NCBI RefSeq assembly: GCF_000972845.2
Contig: NC_040022.1
Span: forward strand, 10,577,705-10,641,704
Direction: 5' to 3'
Origin: Larimichthys crocea
Lineage: Eukaryota > Chordata > Actinopteri > Sciaenidae
Length of the DNA stretch: 64,000 nt
A program made the translations under genes and the position numbers. The notes beneath the pieces were generated by a model. That model worked only from the letters and a program-made list of their open reading frames with translations, was not told where the DNA came from and made no database searches. Of this stretch, positions 1 to 12,246 are shown piece by piece; position 1 is the first letter of the stretch, and each line of letters opens with the position of its first letter.

Positions 1-397
1 TGTATTAAAAGGGCATTATTTTATTGTTCTTCACATATTTGGTTGAAAAACTGCATATATATGTTAGGCAAAGGGATTGAAAAATAACATTTTCACTCAA
101 AAACTCTTCACTAGTACTGTCTGAGGTGTGATATGACTAAAATCAAATTCATTTTGTCCAACATTTGCAAGCTGTAGACTCTCTGCCCAGTCAGAGCCAT
201 ATATTGTGTAATTGATGCTTTCAGTTTTCAATTCAGTTCATTCAATCCAAGTCAGTCGAATACTTACAAGATGTTACCAAAATCACACCGTCCCTTTAAA
301 ATCTTTCAGAAAATTATGTAATCGTATCGAATCATATCGTTGGCTGAATATCCTGTATCGTATCGTATGGTGGGATTAGTGTATCGCTACAGCCCTA
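1..397. mobile_element. Terminal fragment of a hAT-like DNA transposon (possible)
   Basis: The stretch around 320-397 is built from repeated GTATCG/ATATCG words and ends in ATCGCTACAGCCCTA. Read on the minus strand this gives a TAGGGCTGTAGCGAT-type end, very like the terminus of the hAT-type element at 21017-21794 (TAGGGATGTAACGATAC). The other terminus was not found, so only one end may be in the window. No transposase is visible. This is inference from terminal similarity only. Confidence 0.35.
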
Positions 398-1289
398 CCG
401 ACAACATAACCATAACATTTTTCTGTTGGTATTAAAAAGGTGCAGTGGGTAAGAATCTTTTTTATTTTTGTTACTTAAAAAAAATTCTCCTTTTATATCT
501 ACAGTGGGGTCAGGTCCTCTTTCATGGAGGCCTCCATGTTTCTACAGACTAAACTAAATAGTGGTTCTAGACAGCTCCCCAAGTGTTGTTTTTCTTTCAC
601 ACCAATAAGATAAACACACTGGACCTTTAAGAAGTAGTGGATTTTCAACACAAGGCCTACTATGAATGGAATCCAAACATCAACATTGTAAATGACTATT
701 CTAGTGTTAATCTGGTAATGATCTGTTGATGTGTTACAGTTATGTGTGGGAAGTAAACTAGTTAAGTCTATATTTCATATAGAGCATGATGTATATGTGT
801 GTGAAATGTAAATGATAAACTAATCTTCAAAATATTGACCTTTATCAGTCAGCTGATGTTCAGCTTTTCAACCAAAACAAGATACCTGTTTGTTTGTGGT
901 GAAACAAAGCAGCACTTAGTGGGTGGTGATAAACTGGCACACAAACTATCTGACTGAAACTACCGGGTGTCAAAACTGAGAAGATCAAACTGAGCTGGGT
1001 TAGTTAGTATCACAGAGAGTGAAACTAATATTACTAATATTACACAACAGGAGAAAAGACAAACACATTTGAATGATTCACATTTTCACAAGTTTTAGGA
1101 CATCATGTAGGAATGCACAACAAACACGGAAACAAATTAGATCATAGCTGTCTTTTAAAATGGCGTATACTAACTTGTGATATTTTCTCGGATGCTCTGA
1201 CTTCGTTTTAAAAACTTTAACGTGGAACGTCTCTGCACAGTACAGTACACAGTTCATTTGTATTCTAGCACAAAATTCAATGAGAATGA
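398..1289. other. Intergenic, nothing recognised
   Basis: AT-rich sequence with no open frame of note, no recognisable exon and no clear repeat structure. Confidence 0.5.
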
Positions 1290-1560
1290 TTAAAGTGACC
1301 CACCTCCTGCAGTGATGAACAGTCTGTTCCCGATGAACACAGAAGTGACGCTAAGCTGATGAACGCAAACAACACACACTGGGTGCGCAACCGCCGCCGC
1401 GCGCTTAGGGAGTACAATGGAACGCGCCCACAGGTGTGTGCGTGTGCGTGCTCATCACGTGGGCTCCACCCCAGGTCATACTGGACTAACCTGTCTTCCC
1501 CCCCAAGCAGCTTTCAGGAAGCGATGGCTACACCGTTTACTCTCTCTGGACACCACACCT
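1290..1560 (-). promoter_or_regulatory. GC/CpG-rich patch, possible first exon or promoter
   Basis: This 270 bp patch is much richer in CpG (CGCCGCCGCGCGC around 1391-1403) than the AT-rich flanks. On the minus strand there is a donor-like junction (GCAGGAG|GTGGGTC near 1302-1308), preceded by a hydrophobic reading frame without a start codon. It could be a 5' exon and promoter of a gene running leftwards out of the window. The plus-strand reading CTCCTGCAG could instead be an acceptor. No protein was identified. Confidence 0.2.
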
Positions 1561-3052
1561 TGAGTACCGAGAGTCACGGCATTATTCTAAAGAGGTTGTC
1601 GTTCATCAACAAGAATTAAACAGAACGAACAGGTATTTTTATTATCAATGTCCAAATAATTTTCCATACATTAAGTATGTTTTAAGCATCATCAGCTTTC
1701 TTTTGAAAACCAAAAAAACATTTGTAAAAGTGTAAATATGTCAATTCTATTTACTCATTCGAAAAGAATTGTGAAGTATTTTACAAAATGAAACATTTTG
1801 GTGAGATTCTAGCCTTACTTAAAAATACTAAATTTAGACATACATGCGTTTTCTAAATTGAAAGCTTTTATACTGATCTTAAGTAACATGACTTATGAAT
1901 CGCTGTCCTGCTGATCCAGGTGAGTAGAGGAAAAGCTACGATGCAAGACCTGACACCAGGAAAGCAGTTACAATACACTTCAACTCAGAAAAACTAGTCC
2001 TCCCAGCTGTGCACTGTGTGGAAATGTATAATAATGTTTGAATTAAAATAGATGTGTGTTAAATGGATCTGGGTAAGTATAAGGTCACACAGAGTATATT
2101 GCTTTTGAGTGTTGTGTAACTAGTATAAGTGTTTTGCAGGAGTTGCAGGTTCAAGGCCTACACACAGAGAGAGAGACGAGCAGATAAGCAGAGAAATAGG
2201 AGACTCCCCTTGGTTAGAACTGAAAACAGACACAGAACATCTTACTATTGTGGATTATATTATCTGAAGTGCCTAATAATCATTTGAGATATTAAACTGT
2301 GTGACTATGTTGAACTATTGCTTTTAAGAATGTTGTATAACCAGCAGAGTGTTTTTGCAGAAGTTGCAGTTTGTGTCTGAGTGCAAACTGTGGATTATGC
2401 AGTGTTATGATGTTTAATTATACTTTTATACATGTTTTATTATACTATGTGTACGCCAAAAGATGTGTGATGTTTGACAGCTATATACAACACAGTAATC
2501 ATTAGAATTGTGCCTCAGGACTGCTATGAAAGTATAACTAACGTGCTTTGCAAAAGAGTTACAGAAAAGCAGGGCTTGTGGTCTGAACATACTGTGCAGG
2601 TTGGGGATGGCACCCAGCTACCAGCGAGAGCGAGGTCAGGATGCTCTCCAAGACAGTCATAGGGAGGGGTGAGATGAGAACAGAACAGAAGACTCAGGAC
2701 CTGTTATCAAACTTTGCTATCATGCTAGAGTAAATCAGTACACTCTGCCTGTGCACAAAAAGGCATAGCAACAGCTGACAAAAGATGATTGGTCACAACA
2801 AATGTACTTTCCCTCTCTGTGTGAATGAATAAAACCAGCCTAAACTGTAAACGGGCAGAACTCAGCTGGGTGTGATGGTGAACAGACTGCGGAGTCTGTC
2901 AAAGCTGTGTTCTCCCTCTTGCAACAGGTGAAACTGGAGTACTTGTCTTTGTCTTCTTTCTCTGCTCTACATCAGGTCTACAGAATTCGGGGTGGTTTGA
3001 ATCACCACAACAACTGGCAGAGCCACAATAACAACAATTTTCAAGAGATGCC
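1561..3052. other. Intergenic, possible LTR-like remnant near 2000-3000
   Basis: No gene seen. An AATAAA at about 2828 in a moderately GC-rich stretch, and two related blocks with TTGCAG(A/G)AGTTGCAG near 2136 and 2357, suggest an old repeat, perhaps an LTR. Termini and target duplications were not found, so class is unassigned. Confidence 0.25.
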
Positions 3053-3999
3053 GGCTGCAGACCTCCACTGTCACGCACCTCCACTGTCAGGCCCGAAAAT
3101 GAACGGGATACATTTCAAAATAAAACTGCAGACCTCCACTGCCAGGCCCCTCCGCTGTCAGGCCCGGAAATGAACGGCATACATTTCAAAATAAAATCGT
3201 GAATTCGTGAATTCACTTCCGGTTGAATCGTTTTCCAAATGAATTAATTAGTAAACAATGACATAAAATCTTTCATTTCCCGGTCTATCATATATATTGT
3301 TTTTATAGTAAACTTTTGTTTGGTCAGTGCACATTTGACCAAACAAAAGTTATGTTCATCAATGATAAATCATTAATTAAAATCAGTTAAATGTAAACGC
3401 TAGTGCTCTTTATTCAGAAAACCCTCATGTCACATCTACATTTCAGGATCTGGTTATTATAGACACAGATTAAATGTTAAATATAAATTTTTCAATATTT
3501 ATCATCACAGTAACAGTGTTACACACATTAGTAGCTGTAAACACTCAGCATTAGAAAAATACATACGTTGGTTTGGTGCTTACATAAGGAGTAAACATTT
3601 ATAATCATCACTTTAAAAGTTACATACGTTGTTTTTGGTGCCTGTTTGTTTCCCAGATATATTAGTGTGTGTGAATGGGTGTATAAGAGACATTAACTTA
3701 AAGAACTTTGTAGAAAGGCGCTTTATGAAGTTCAGTCCATTTCCTTGTATTAGTTTACGGGCAGATCTGCCACATCCAATATGGTGGACGCGTTAACGTA
3801 ACGCAGCAACGGACCAACCTGCTCAATGAGGCATCTGAAAATCATTTTCATCTGAAAATGAAAAGGGTAATTTTCATCTGAAAATGAAAATGACCCTCTC
3901 AAAATGTCCTCTCAACCTCCCCACTCCCACCACTTCCGGGCCTGACAGTGGAGGTGCGTGACAGTGGAGGTAGGTGCGTGACAGTGGAGGTCTGCAGCC
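3053..3999. mobile_element. Non-autonomous DNA transposon with long inverted termini
   Basis: The left end (GGCTGCAGACCTCCACTGTC from 3053) and right end (GACAGTGGAGGTCTGCAGCC ending at 3999) are inverted copies. The match runs about 45 bp through a repeated 'cacctccactgtca' module. Flanks are AGATGCC on the left and AGGTGCC on the right, consistent with a decayed 7-8 bp target duplication and hence perhaps a hAT relative. No coding capacity. The left end holds a second, direct partial copy of the module (3126-3200). The element contains a 16 bp perfect hairpin (3311-3351) and short tandem TTTTCATCTGAAAATGA units (about 3833-3893). Confidence 0.6.
3311..3351. repeat. Perfect inverted repeat inside the TIR element
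   Basis: 16 bp arms (AACTTTTGTTTGGTCA at 3311-3326; its reverse complement at 3336-3351) separated by a 9 bp loop. Confidence 0.75.
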
Positions 4000-4764
4000 A
4001 GGTGCCTCTCACAATTTTACAGGTTGTCCATTGACATGCTCACTTCTTCCATGTTACTCTCAATATTGCTCATTTTCCACGGTTAGATGTATACAGCACT
4101 TCTCACAGGTATATTCAGAAGTAAAAAAGCCTCCTAGATGTTTACAACTGTAAGTATTTATTGCATATAGACATTCTACCAGTTGTTATTATTAGGATTA
4201 TTTTTGACTCTTAATTGACTACATTTTCTAGAAATAGATTTTTGCTGTAATATTTTACAGCAAAAATCTTCTTCTTGAGAAACCAGAGTTAACATTTCAA
4301 TTTATTAATCTGTCTGTTATATATTATAATACTATTCTTGTATACTTAGTATAGATCAGAAAAACATACAGTATGTGGCACATTTGTTATGGCAAATTCA
4401 TATTTATAGTGGCATGAAAGATAGGCAATCATGAATAAAGAGGAAGTCAAACAGTGAATTAGCTCCATGGCTGAAATCAAAAAAGGCTAAATACAAGTAT
4501 AGAAAAAAATGTGCTACAAAACAATATACACATATCAAACATATCACTATCAATGTACAAATAAGAGTCAATAAAAGGGCTGTCTAAAACTAATTTAAAA
4601 CATCTGCTATCTATCTATATCTAACATCTGCATCTAAATGATGGTTTCAGTAACAGTTTATATATTCTGCTGTGTAGAGCTTTGAGTAAATATTCACATT
4701 TCAAGAGGAGGGGATTCTCTTTTCTAAGGGCTGTCTGCTGCTTTCTGGGAAATGCTGTGCTCTC
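4000..4764. other. Intergenic, nothing recognised
   Basis: AT-rich. A short hairpin (ATTTTTGCTGTAA / TTACAGCAAAAAT) lies near 4239-4268. No exon or repeat family was identified. Confidence 0.45.
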
Positions 4765-7540
4765 AGTTAATACAAATCCATGCAAATTGAGCCAGTGAAA
4801 ATGATTTCCTTTAACGTGAATGGGATCTTGAATATAATCAAGATGAATAAGATATCATCTAAATTAGAGAAAGAAAGAGTCCAGATTGCCTTACTTCAGG
4901 AGACACACATGAACCAAACTGATCATTTGAGGCCGAAGAGGAAGGGTTTTAAATATGTATTTTCCTCATCTATCAAATCCAAACATACAAGGGGTGTGGC
5001 TATACTTATTTCTGGTGCACTTAACTATGAACATATCTCAGAAATCAGTGATGAGGAAGGCAGATTTGTCAGGGTAACAGGAAGGATAGAGGGTTCTGAA
5101 ATTACAATATTAAATGTGTATGCCCCACCTGGGATTTGGGGTTCTATAGGAATATTTTTGATTTAATGATGGACTCACAGGGCACGGTTGGTGTCTGTGG
5201 GGTGGACTTTTTTTTATATATTTATATATATTTATATGGTAGAAATGGGGATAATAGAGGTGTGGCGAGAGCTGTACCCGTCTGCCAGAGATTACACACA
5301 TTACTCTGGTTCATTTAAAGTCTATGCTAGGTTGGATTACTTCTTTATATTTAAGGTGGATAGGTTCAAGATTAAAGACTGCCATATACTAACGAGGGAC
5401 TTATCTGATCATAGTTCTATCTCGATGTCTCCGCAGGTGGCCAGGAAAAAACGAAACTCCCTATGGAAATTGAATTCATATATATTTAATGATCCTGCCA
5501 TAGTCTCTAAAATAAAGGAAGACATAAAAGGATTTCTAGAAATCAACGACACTATTTGGGACACACTTGAAGTCGTAATGAGCGGCAAATTAATTTCTAT
5601 TACTTCTTACCTAAAAAGAACCAAAGGACAGAAAGCAGGAAATTAGGAAACTACAGGGAGAAATCAATGATATTTACACACAGGAGGTCCAGATAAAATG
5701 TAACTTTTCTGAAACAGAAATATTATGAGATAGGAGGGAAATCAGCAAAATATCTGGCATACAAACTACGGAAGCAACAGGAGGAAAGGACTATTTACAA
5801 AATGAAGAACCCTAAAACTAATATACTGGAAATCAAATTGGAAAGGATTCAGGAATGTTTTGAGGTATTTTATAGGGATCTTTACACACAACCTGATGCC
5901 CCTGGGGAAGATTGTTTTGATGCCTTTCTCAGCTACCTGAACCTACCCTCACTATCAGACTTAGAAAATGAGAATTTAATAAAACCGATTTCAACAGATG
6001 AAATTAATGCAGCTATCACCAGACTAAAATCAGGAAAGGCAGTGGGGCCGGACGGGTACAGCTCTCAATGGTATCGCATCCTAAGGACAGAACTAGTCCC
6101 ATTATTGGAGAAGACATTTAATTACGTTATGCACGAGGGAGAAATCCCTCCTTCATGGAGGGAGGCGACTATCTCAGTTATCCCAAAAGAGGGAAAAGAT
6201 AGACGAGAATGTGGGAATTATCGACCAATTAGTGTTCTCAACATAGACTATAAATTACTCACCTCTATTCCTGCCCACAGATTGGAGAACCTGCTGCCTG
6301 ACCTCATTAATTTAGACCAGACTGATTTTATGCATCATAGACAAATAACCGATAACTTTAGAAGAATATTACACATCCTAGGACAAATACAGAATGACAA
6401 AACTCAAGTAATTATAGGGAGTCTAGATGCTGAGAAAGCTTTTGGATAAGCAATATTGTGCTAGGCTAATTAATTAGGTCAATTAATTAGACAAAATCAA
6501 AATATTAAGGGCATCATACTATCAGGAGTTGAACATAAGGTAGCAATGTTCGCTGATTACGTGCTTGTCTGCCTGGGGGAACCAGAGAGCTCATTCAGTG
6601 AATTGATGTCCACTTTGAGTGATTTTGGCAAGCTATCTGGTTACAAAGTCAACATCTCAAAAACCCAGGTGATGACATTAAACTATACTGCCCCTGCGAC
6701 TTTAAGTAAGAAATTCAAGGTAAATTGGTAAATCAATCAGGAAGAATGTGTTGCCACGTCTACTTTACCTTTTTTAGGAATTTGTCTATAGAGGTGGGTG
6801 AAAATCAATTTTGGGAGTGGGACAAAAGGATCTCCAGATTTATCTGGCAGGGCCAGAAACCAAGGATTAAATATGCCACCCGTCAACTCGTTGAAGTGGA
6901 GGGCTGGGTCTCTCCTGCCTAAGGAATTACTACAAGGCTGCACAGATAGCCCCCCTTTTATACTGGTGTAATGAAACATATATAGCTAAAGGAAGGAGCT
7001 GGAGTCTAACCTATCAACTCAGTTCCCCATCCAAGCTGTAATAGCGGATAAGGGCTTAATATGCCAGTTGGAAAAGCAGGGGAACCCCTGGTTGAACCAC
7101 ACTCTTCAAGTGGCAGAAGGTAATTAATACTTGTGGGATACATAGAATGTTGAGAATATTCAGATGGTTTGCGTTTGACTCAGATTTTACTCTCAATAGA
7201 CACGACTCCAGCTTTAAATCATGGACAATGTATGGTCTTACAACATTCATTGCACTTACCCAAAAAAACATTGTATGCAGCTTTGATACCCTGCGGGACA
7301 AGCATGGCTTAGAATGGATCAAATTCCATAGATACCTGCAACTACTTTCTTATATTGACCATGAATGTAAATAACCTAACTTTTCAAATGTTGAATCAGA
7401 ATTTTACCACATATATATGAATATATATGTATATCTATGAAACCGCAAATTTTTGGCACTAGTGTTTAGCTGTACTGCTGATGGCATGTGGATGTACTCC
7501 TCTGTCCATTCCAAATAAAGATACAATTTAAAAAAAAATC
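4765..7540 (+). mobile_element. Decayed L1-superfamily LINE (endonuclease plus reverse transcriptase remnants)
   Basis: An AP-endonuclease fragment (4780-5162) carries the family hallmarks FNVNG, LLQETHM, RGVAILIS and NVYAPP. After an internal deletion and frame change, the end of the endonuclease follows (LDYFF... LSDHSS, about 5328-5430). The reverse transcriptase begins at about 5870 (KAVGPDGYSSQWY, NYRPISVLN, SLDAEKAF). The palm is then cut by a deletion after 6448. The active-site motif that should read F/YADD is FADY (6545-6560), so the enzyme is inactive. A C-terminal L1-type segment (SRFIWQGQKPRIKYATRQL, about 6830-6890) follows. The 3' end is an AATAAA-like stretch with an A-rich tail (about 7514-7540). 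Multiple frameshifts and deletions make it a fossil. Assignment to L1 versus Tx1 clade is not settled. Confidence 0.85.
4780..6728 (+). pseudogene. LINE ORF2 pseudogene (EN-RT)
   Basis: The open pieces at 4780-5166, 5188-5646, 5802-6449 and 6546-6731 are successive parts of one ancestral endonuclease-reverse transcriptase polyprotein in changing frames. The segment between the first and second catalytic blocks of the RT is missing, and the second block has Asp to Tyr. There is no plausible expressed product. Confidence 0.8.
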
Positions 7541-7881
7541 AAATCCCATGTTAAAGCTCACCTTTTGTTACCCTTTACCACTCTATAGAATATTTCTACA
7601 ATGATTTCTATGATGTTTTTAACTGTGACAACACATTTTCTGTTTGTCTAACAGTTTACTAATAGCAGTGATGGCATGTCCATCTATTTTAATGTAATAT
7701 TGGCATATCTATATTCAGTAGTTAAATGGTTCATCAACAATCAAGGCACTTTTTGCCTGGTAGGGACACACCCTGTTCAGTTTCCACCTCAGTCCCACTA
7801 CATCTTTTCTTATATAGTGACATATAAATTCAAGTTGTGTTAACTGGCAGTGTTAAACTGCAGTGTTTGGTTGATGTCATG
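7541..7881 (-). other. 3' UTR/downstream flank of marveld2
   Basis: This region lies directly after the marveld2 stop codon on the minus strand. The only polyadenylation-type hexamer I see is a minus-strand ATTAAA at 7693-7688, about 190 bp past the stop. The cleavage site is not determinable from sequence alone. Confidence 0.4.
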
Positions 7882-10800
7882 TCAATCTATGACCTTGTTG
7901 TACTCCTGAATCTTCTGCTTGATATGGGAGAGTTTGCTCTTTAGGTACTCACACCTCTCCCTTTTTTCCAAATACGTGGGGTCCTGAAGACAAGAAAAAG
8001 AGAGACAAATGAAATGTTTTGCTTTCTTTCCCAGTGATGGAATTCTTATATATCAGGGTCTCTATAGTACCACTTACTGGTCGGTTACTGTATGGGGAAT
8101 ACAGTAACACCGTATAATAAATGTTTATGTATTCTATTATATACATAGTTTTCAAGGTCTAGCATAATGTTCTTGAGCTTGTTGTTTTTACTTCTGCTGA
8201 CAGACAGACAGACAGATAGTGTTATATATTCCAAAGACAAAAATGTTACTGAACACATCTTTTAATTTAAAAATCGGTAGAGGGCCTATATACCAAAGTA
8301 TATCTATGAAACCGCAAATTAGCTTCACCAATGTTGACAATAGTGTATAACCATGAGTAGTTCTTGTCCAATATTGTTTTTGTGTTTGAGGTATTGATTC
8401 CCCATTTAAAAATATACATTAAAAAGATTAAAGATCTCAAATAGACATTATAAATAAATATATAAATATAATAATAGTGTATTAAAAAGGTACTGAAAAA
8501 ACATGAAATATCTCCTAAGGATTAGAAGTCTGAATATCTTGGACATTGCTTTGATTTAGATACTTTCTTGTCCATTCCAGTCTGACAGTTTGTATATAAA
8601 ATCATTTGATCATTGGATCATAAGAGTAAAAACAATTTCCCTGCGGGGATTAATAAATAAAGTGTTTCTGAATCTGTAACCCCTTTACCTAAGTATGATT
8701 AAAAGCAGGCTGGTGAAAGGTAAGCTGTAGGGGGCTCTCTGGCACAGAAATAACAACTCAGTGAGTGACAGTGGATGGATCATAAATGTTATTTTATGAT
8801 GCATACTTACAGCTTTCTTTCTCTGATATTCCATTAAAATGCCACTGATTCGCTCCTTCTCCTGAAACAAAATTAGTGTGTTACTGGACATATTTATAAC
8901 ACCTCTGTTCCTGTGTGTGGGCCTGTGTGGAGTGACGGTTTTACCATTTGACTGGAAGGCCGGGAGGGAAGGTTTTGGATCATCTCATCCATCTCTTCAA
9001 ACTTCCTGGCCATGGCCTGAACCTCAACATGTAGCTCCTTGTACTCAGCATACTGGTCATTAAACACCGCCTTGTACTGGTCCCTCTCCTCGTCAGAGTG
9101 GATGCTGGGGTACTTTCTGTGGGAACAGGTCAGGAGACAGCACATTTTATTGCTGCTGGCTACATTCATACAAGATCTGAATGTGTTTCAGTGTCCTAGC
9201 TGGTCCTTAGCATGGCAGTATTAATGTTCATACAACACAACAAATGAGCAGATTACCATGTGGATATCCATGCTTCTCTCAGATTCCTAAATAAGGAATT
9301 ATAGGACCGGCTCAGAAGTTTTCAGAGCTGTCTTTTATGGTAATCATATGAACAGTGAAACCTTTTTTCTATGCTGTAATCATTCTTCCTGTTCAAACTA
9401 GACTCAGCAGAAAGCTTCACGGTGTGCTTCCAGTTTGGGTCAAGTAAATATAAATCAGATTAAAATTTAGAGTAAAGTCCAGACCAATTAGGTGGGGAGA
9501 AATATATAAAAAAAGAGTAAAATAAATAAAGAAGAGAAAACACATACATATATAACATCAAGTGATGGGTTTGGGTTAACCCCAAATCAAACAACGTGTA
9601 AGGGCCCTCTAATCTAGTACTAAATAAAGTTGTTTTTGGACTGTTTCAATAAATAATAAAAATCTCCAATCAGTTAGAAAAGTACTTCAACATGCAACAA
9701 CAAAATCTGGAACTGTCTTTAATCAATTTTTGTGACATTCTTACCTGCATTCATTTGTATCTTTATGTTTACATGAAATATACAGCACATAGACAGTATC
9801 CAGGATGTCTGAAAACAGCAGTCTAGTTTTGGAAAATTAAACTAGGAAGATAATACTCACGCCACATAGTCGGCTATAACAACGGGTTTGGGGATGTGTC
9901 CAGCTGGTATGTGACCTCGGAGGATCTCAGGCTCAAGCACCATCAGAGAAGCAGCTGCAGAGCTGTTTGCAGCATCCATGATATCTGGCTGCATGGTGGG
10001 GAGAGGAGTCTGCTCTGACCCTCTGGAGGCTGGTCCCAGCTATAGCACATAGTCATGCGTTCAGTTTATATAACTGTGTGCAATTTAATGTTTGCTAAAA
10101 CAATCAAAAAAATTATCTGTGATACTTACTGTAGACAGAGGGACAGATGATCCAATAGTTTTCATCTGGATTTATTGTGATGAGAAAAAGAAATGGGGAG
10201 TGATTCATTAAGAGTTCACACTGTTAAAAGAGTTGAAAATAGTTCAGTGACCTTGTGTGTTGTCTTGTATGTTACAGACTACCACTAAAAACACAAACAA
10301 CAAGAAATGTATATCTATGGAGGTACATGTTTCCTGTCTTTGGCTACATATAAGTGTGGCTATATGTACATACAAGCACAGTGTGAAGCTTCCTTGTACC
10401 GCAATGTACCATATTAAAATAACTGCCTTTGATCAGCTAATGGAACTGTATGGAAAATTTAAGAACCATTTGACAGGATGTGTGTCAACTGTAATTAATG
10501 TTCTCTCCTGGTGATGCTGCACACTGCGACACTTTCTCAGCTGATTTTGGTGTAATGCTGTTTCATGCTGTATTAAATGCTCCTATTTTGCAGTCTTGCT
10601 AGGGAGTGAGACTAAGACTAGGGAAAAACCAACCGACATAACAAATGGTCAGAAGCAAAAAGGAAGAATTACCTTTTTTTTTTTTAAATGTGCCTAATCT
10701 TCCTTCTAAGCTTTTGTGCCATTAAAGCTTTTTTATTCCTTGCAGATAATAGACTAGAACTATTACAACCAGAATTAAAGCTACACGCAGCGATGGTCGG

Positions 10801-12205
10801 GCCCTCGCATATGCGCGCACGTCGAAATGTGCACACGTCGAAATGTGCATAACATAACCTTGATAACCGCAAGAAGTTTCAGACAGCTCTGTGAAGTTGC
10901 TTCCTGCCGATTTTTTCTTTGAATGATTTTATGGATCGCCATGCCCACAGCGATTCCTCAAAATTCATCATTTTGATAACTTTTACTCAGGAAGTCTATG
11001 TGAACACACCTACCAAGTTTGAAGTGAATTGGATACAATCCCTAGGAGGAGTTCGTTCAAACATGACCCCTTGTCAACCAGCCCAGAACAGCAAAAATGA
11101 CGATTTTCATAGAGCGCCACGCCCACACAGTTTCCCCAAAATTCATATTTTTTGATAAATTTTACTCAGGAAGTCTATGTGAACACTCCTACCAAGTTTG
11201 AAGAGAATTGGATACAATCCCTAGGAGGAGTTCGTTCAAACATGACCCCTTGTCAACCAGCCCAAAACAGCAAAAATGACGATTTTCATTCTTAAATATC
11301 TCGCTTCCTGTTCATTGTAGTCCATTGGCCCAAGAGACTTTTTTGTAGGTCTTGCCATGTTCTACAACTCGGCTGAGTTTGATAATTCTGTGTCCAGAAC
11401 TGTGGCGGGGCTGTTCCAAAGAAAAATTCAAGGGGGCGCTATAGAGCCGAATTGTGCATAATATTGTTCTTAACAACCATAACAAGTTTCAGACAGCTCT
11501 GACAAAGTATATGATAGCCGCACACTTTTGCCCGAAAATCAGCCCAAAAGTCAACTGAGTCTGGGATTTTTTTTTTTTTAATCGGCAGCGTCGATTTTGA
11601 CGAGTTGTCACGGCCACACCCTCTGATGAAAAGTTGTGATTTTGATAACTTTTCATTGTCGAGGCCTTGAGAACACACACGCCAAGTTTAAAGCACATCG
11701 GATGAAATCCCTAGGAGGAGTTTGTTCAAATGCGACCCCTGGAAATGAGCCAAAAACCCGAAAATTGGACGCCGTACGGTTCACTGTAGCCCAGGGCACC
11801 AAGAGACTTTTTTGTGCGTCTGGGCATGTTACATACTCCCACCGAGTTTTGTGCACGTGGGCGAAACCGTGGCGAGGGGCACCTCCAAAAAGGCATATGT
11901 GGAGGCATATGTGTACGTCCATGTGTGAGACCCCCAAAATGCGAAATTTTACACCTGACATGGGGGGGATAGGCAAATTTTTATGAGTTTTTGGGGGGAT
12001 ATGGGCCGTCGAAAATGCGATGTCTGAAGAAAAATAAAAATAAAAAACGAAAAAAAAAAATAAACATACGAAATTCAATAGGGCCTCGCACCGCGCGCTC
12101 GGCCCCTAATTATAGAACTAGAGAGAATATTAGGTAGGGTAAGGGTTGGAGTTAGACATTTAGTTGTCAATAAGGATCCCCACAGGAGTATAGGAAGATA
12201 AACCT

Positions 12206-12246
<41 letters not shown>

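Noticed and set aside
2100..2180. tRNA-derived SINE (B-box-like GGTTCAAGGCC)
   Set aside because: No matching A box at the proper distance and no tail; not supportable.
11653..12078. 141 aa minus-strand open frame
   Set aside because: Lies wholly in the composite intronic repeat and in low-complexity sequence; no domain.
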